Origin: an uncultured Collinsella sp.
Lineage (GTDB): Bacteria > Actinomycetota > Coriobacteriia > Coriobacteriales > Coriobacteriaceae
NCBI GenBank assembly: GCA_937958315.1
Contig: CALFGH010000051.1
Location: 1 to 7,212, forward strand
Reading direction: 5' to 3'
DNA length: 7,212 nucleotides
Part shown: one piece after another, positions 5,858 to 7,212 of the stretch
Position numbering within the stretch: the first letter of the stretch is position 1
Layout of the letters: every line of letters starts with the position of its first letter
Position numbers and translations under genes: made by a program
The notes under the pieces: generated by a model
Databases searched by the model: none
What the model saw: the letters and a program-made list of their open reading frames with translations, nothing else
What the model was told of the DNA's origin: nothing

Positions 5858-5881
5858 TTGCTTGCAAATGAAGTTGTAATT

Positions 5882-5915
5882 GAAAGAAGTGGGGTTTCGG
5901 CTCCGCTTCTTTTTT
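5882..5915 (+). terminator. Leader terminator / probable attenuator upstream of rimP-nusA
   Basis: AAGAAGTGGGG (5884-5894) pairs with CTCCGCTTCTT (5901-5911), including two G-U pairs, around the loop TTTCGG. One further A-T pair (5883/5912) can form outside it. A run of six T (5910-5915) ends the structure. It lies between the promoter at 5829-5857 and the rimP start, so every transcript from that promoter must pass it. An RNA stopping here would be about 50 nt long. NusA affects hairpin-dependent termination, so feedback control by the operon's own product is plausible but inferred. Confidence 0.75.
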
Positions 5916-5935
5916 GTATGGATGGAGGTGCCGCA

Positions 5936-6430
5936 ATGGTCAAGACCAAGACCGAGCAGGCGATCATCGACGCGCTCGAGGCCGTCGCTCCCCAGCACGA
6001 TGTCGATATTGTCGACGTTGAGCTCGTGGGCGCCACCAAGGCCCCCTGCGTGCGCGTGCGTATCGAGGGTGCCGAGGGTCAGAGCCTGTCGCTCAACGAC
6101 GTCACGGCCAATACCAAGTGGGTCGGCGACGTGATCGAGGAGCTCGACCCCATTTCTTCGAGCTATACGCTCGAGGTGTCGAGCCCGGGTATGGCGCGCC
6201 CGCTGCGCCGTCCGCGCGACTTTGCCCGCTTTGTGGGCGAGGACTGCGAGCTCACCTCCACCGCCACCGAGGGCCGTCGCAAGTACTCCGGCAAGATTGC
6301 CGCCGCGACCGAGACGAACGTGACCCTCGAGCTCGAGGACGGCGAGTCCGTCACCCTCGATTTCTCTGATGTTAAAAAGTGCAAGTTGAAGCCCACCTAC
6401 GACTTCAAGCCCGCGAAGGAAGGAAACTAA
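5936..6430 (+). CDS. rimP: Ribosome maturation factor RimP
   Basis: RimP is a cytoplasmic factor needed for maturation of the 30S ribosomal subunit. The 164-residue protein has the expected two-domain plan. An N-terminal alpha/beta domain (about 1-90) carries DIVDVELVGATKAPCVRVRI and the family hallmark YTLEVSSPGMARPL (77-90). A C-terminal SH3-like beta-barrel (about 91-155) contains RRKYSGKIAAATETNVTLEL and ends in the usual short Lys-rich strand. ATG 5936 is chosen because GGAGG (5924-5928) lies 7 nt before it. An in-frame ATG at 5918 precedes that site, and longer readings would run through the leader terminator. The stop is separated from the nusA start by a single base, so the two are co-transcribed and probably translationally coupled, as in the conserved rimP-nusA order of many bacteria. 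Expression depends on read-through of the leader terminator. Confidence 0.95.
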   Translation: MVKTKTEQAIIDALEAVAPQHDVDIVDVELVGATKAPCVRVRIEGAEGQSLSLNDVTANTKWVGDVIEELDPISSSYTLEVSSPGMARPLRRPRDFARFVGEDCELTSTATEGRRKYSGKIAAATETNVTLELEDGESVTLDFSDVKKCKLKPTYDFKPAKEGN

Positions 6431-6431
6431 C

Positions 6432-7212
6432 ATGGCAGCATCCGACATGATGTCCGCCCTGATGGAGCTTTGCCAGGAGAGGCACATCGACCAGCTCTAC
6501 CTGATCGACCGCCTAGAGCAGTCGCTCGCCAAGAGTTATGCCGAGATCCTGCATCTTGAGTGGGGCGCCAAGGTGACCATCGACCGCACCACCGGCAAGA
6601 TCTACGTCTACCGCCTGGAGCCGATCGACGATTCCATGGACGAGGAGGGCAACTTCACCGAGTTCGAGGAGATCGACGTCACCCCCAAGAACACGAGCCG
6701 CATCGCCGCCCAGCACGCCAAGGCCGAGATCAACGCCATCGTGCGCAACTCCGCCCGCGAGCAGATCTACGAGGAGTTCTCCGGCCGTATCGGTGACCTC
6801 ATCAGCGGTACCGTTCTGCAGTCCACGCCCGACTTCACGATCGTCAAGATCCGCGATGGCGTCGAGGCCGAGCTGCCGCATTTTGACCAGCGCCGTTACG
6901 AGAACGAGCGCAACGAGCGTCCGATGGGCGAGCGCTATCTGCACAACCAGCACATCAAGGCCGTGATCATCGACGTCCGCGACCCCAACTCCAACCTGCA
7001 GCCGGTTCGCGGCGAGCACAGCCGTCCGCCGATCGTCATCTCCCGCACCCACCCCGAGCTCATGCGTCGTCTGTTTGAGCAGGAGGTGCCCGAGATCTAT
7101 GAGGGCACCGTCCAGATCAAGTCGATCGCCCGCGAGCCCGGCCAGCGCTCCAAGGTCGCCGTCCACTCGCTCGACGACCGCCTGGATCCCGTGGGCGCCT
7201 GCGTCGGCCCCA
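6432..7212 (+). CDS. nusA: Transcription termination/antitermination factor NusA, 3' truncated by the window end
   Basis: NusA binds RNA polymerase and promotes pausing, intrinsic termination and antitermination, including on rRNA operons. The first 260 residues are present. The N-terminal polymerase-binding domain (about 1-118) includes VTIDRTTGKIYVYR and IDVTPKNTSRIAAQHAKAEI. An S1 RNA-binding domain (about 120-195) starts at GDLISGTVLQ and carries an extended loop, DQRRYENERNERPMGERYL (152-170), before VIIDVRDP. The linker ISRTHPELMRRLFEQEVPEI (204-223) leads into KH1, seen as EGTVQIKSIAREPGQRSKVA and then DPVGACVGP, where the window ends. AAGGA (6420-6424) lies 7 nt before the ATG and falls within the last codons of rimP. 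The rest of KH1, KH2 and any C-terminal extension are not visible. Confidence 0.96.
   Translation, partial: MAASDMMSALMELCQERHIDQLYLIDRLEQSLAKSYAEILHLEWGAKVTIDRTTGKIYVYRLEPIDDSMDEEGNFTEFEEIDVTPKNTSRIAAQHAKAEINAIVRNSAREQIYEEFSGRIGDLISGTVLQSTPDFTIVKIRDGVEAELPHFDQRRYENERNERPMGERYLHNQHIKAVIIDVRDPNSNLQPVRGEHSRPPIVISRTHPELMRRLFEQEVPEIYEGTVQIKSIAREPGQRSKVAVHSLDDRLDPVGACVGP

Noticed and set aside
5723..5935. In-frame upstream extension of rimP beginning near the leuS terminator
   Set aside because: It would start before the promoter and pass through the leader terminator. It shows no RimP similarity before ATG 5936, which has a well-placed GGAGG.
5742..5935. tRNA gene upstream of rimP, as found before rimP-nusA in enterobacteria
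   Set aside because: No cloverleaf, TTCGA-type T arm or CCA end can be drawn in this spacer.
6513..7166. Antisense open reading frame of 217 codons opposite nusA
   Set aside because: It has the same shadow composition and overlaps a recognisable NusA on the plus strand.

Overview
The window looks like chromosomal core sequence from a high-GC Gram-positive bacterium, most likely a Coriobacteriia member of the Collinsella type. That placement is inferred from strongly GC-ending codons, the rimP-nusA pair, extended -10 promoters and the family of the IMP dehydrogenase; no rRNA or other taxonomic marker is present.

Layout. 1-687 (+) is the 3' part of a divergent PLP-dependent enzyme of the Cys/Met (trans-sulfuration) family. 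It converges on a small minus-strand ModE-like winged-helix regulator (789-1133). The two stop codons sit in mirror-image positions inside a perfect 37-bp inverted repeat (683-719/757-793). A 193-bp divergent spacer holds an extended -10 promoter for the regulator, a weaker candidate promoter for guaB and two dyad elements. guaB (1327-2838) encodes a 503-aa IMP dehydrogenase with a Bateman (CBS) module; its motifs and residue numbering match the Tritrichomonas foetus enzyme rather than the usual bacterial one. It ends at a hairpin terminator. leuS (3101-5677) encodes a full leucyl-tRNA synthetase. Its roughly 155-nt leader is almost filled by a 118-nt near-perfect palindrome, and no T-box could be found in it. 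leuS ends at a strong intrinsic terminator (5707-5741). The next unit is rimP-nusA, with a good promoter (5829-5857), an intrinsic terminator in the leader (5882-5915, probable attenuator), rimP (5936-6430) and, 1 nt later, nusA, which runs off the window end.

Functionally this is housekeeping: guanine nucleotide synthesis (guaB), leucine tRNA charging (leuS), and ribosome maturation with transcription elongation/antitermination (rimP, nusA). I see no phage, CRISPR, defence or other accessory system. The interest lies in the spacers (two large palindromes without U-tracts after them, and a leader terminator before rimP-nusA) and in the unusual IMPDH subtype. The stretch 5742-5828 shows nothing I can assign.
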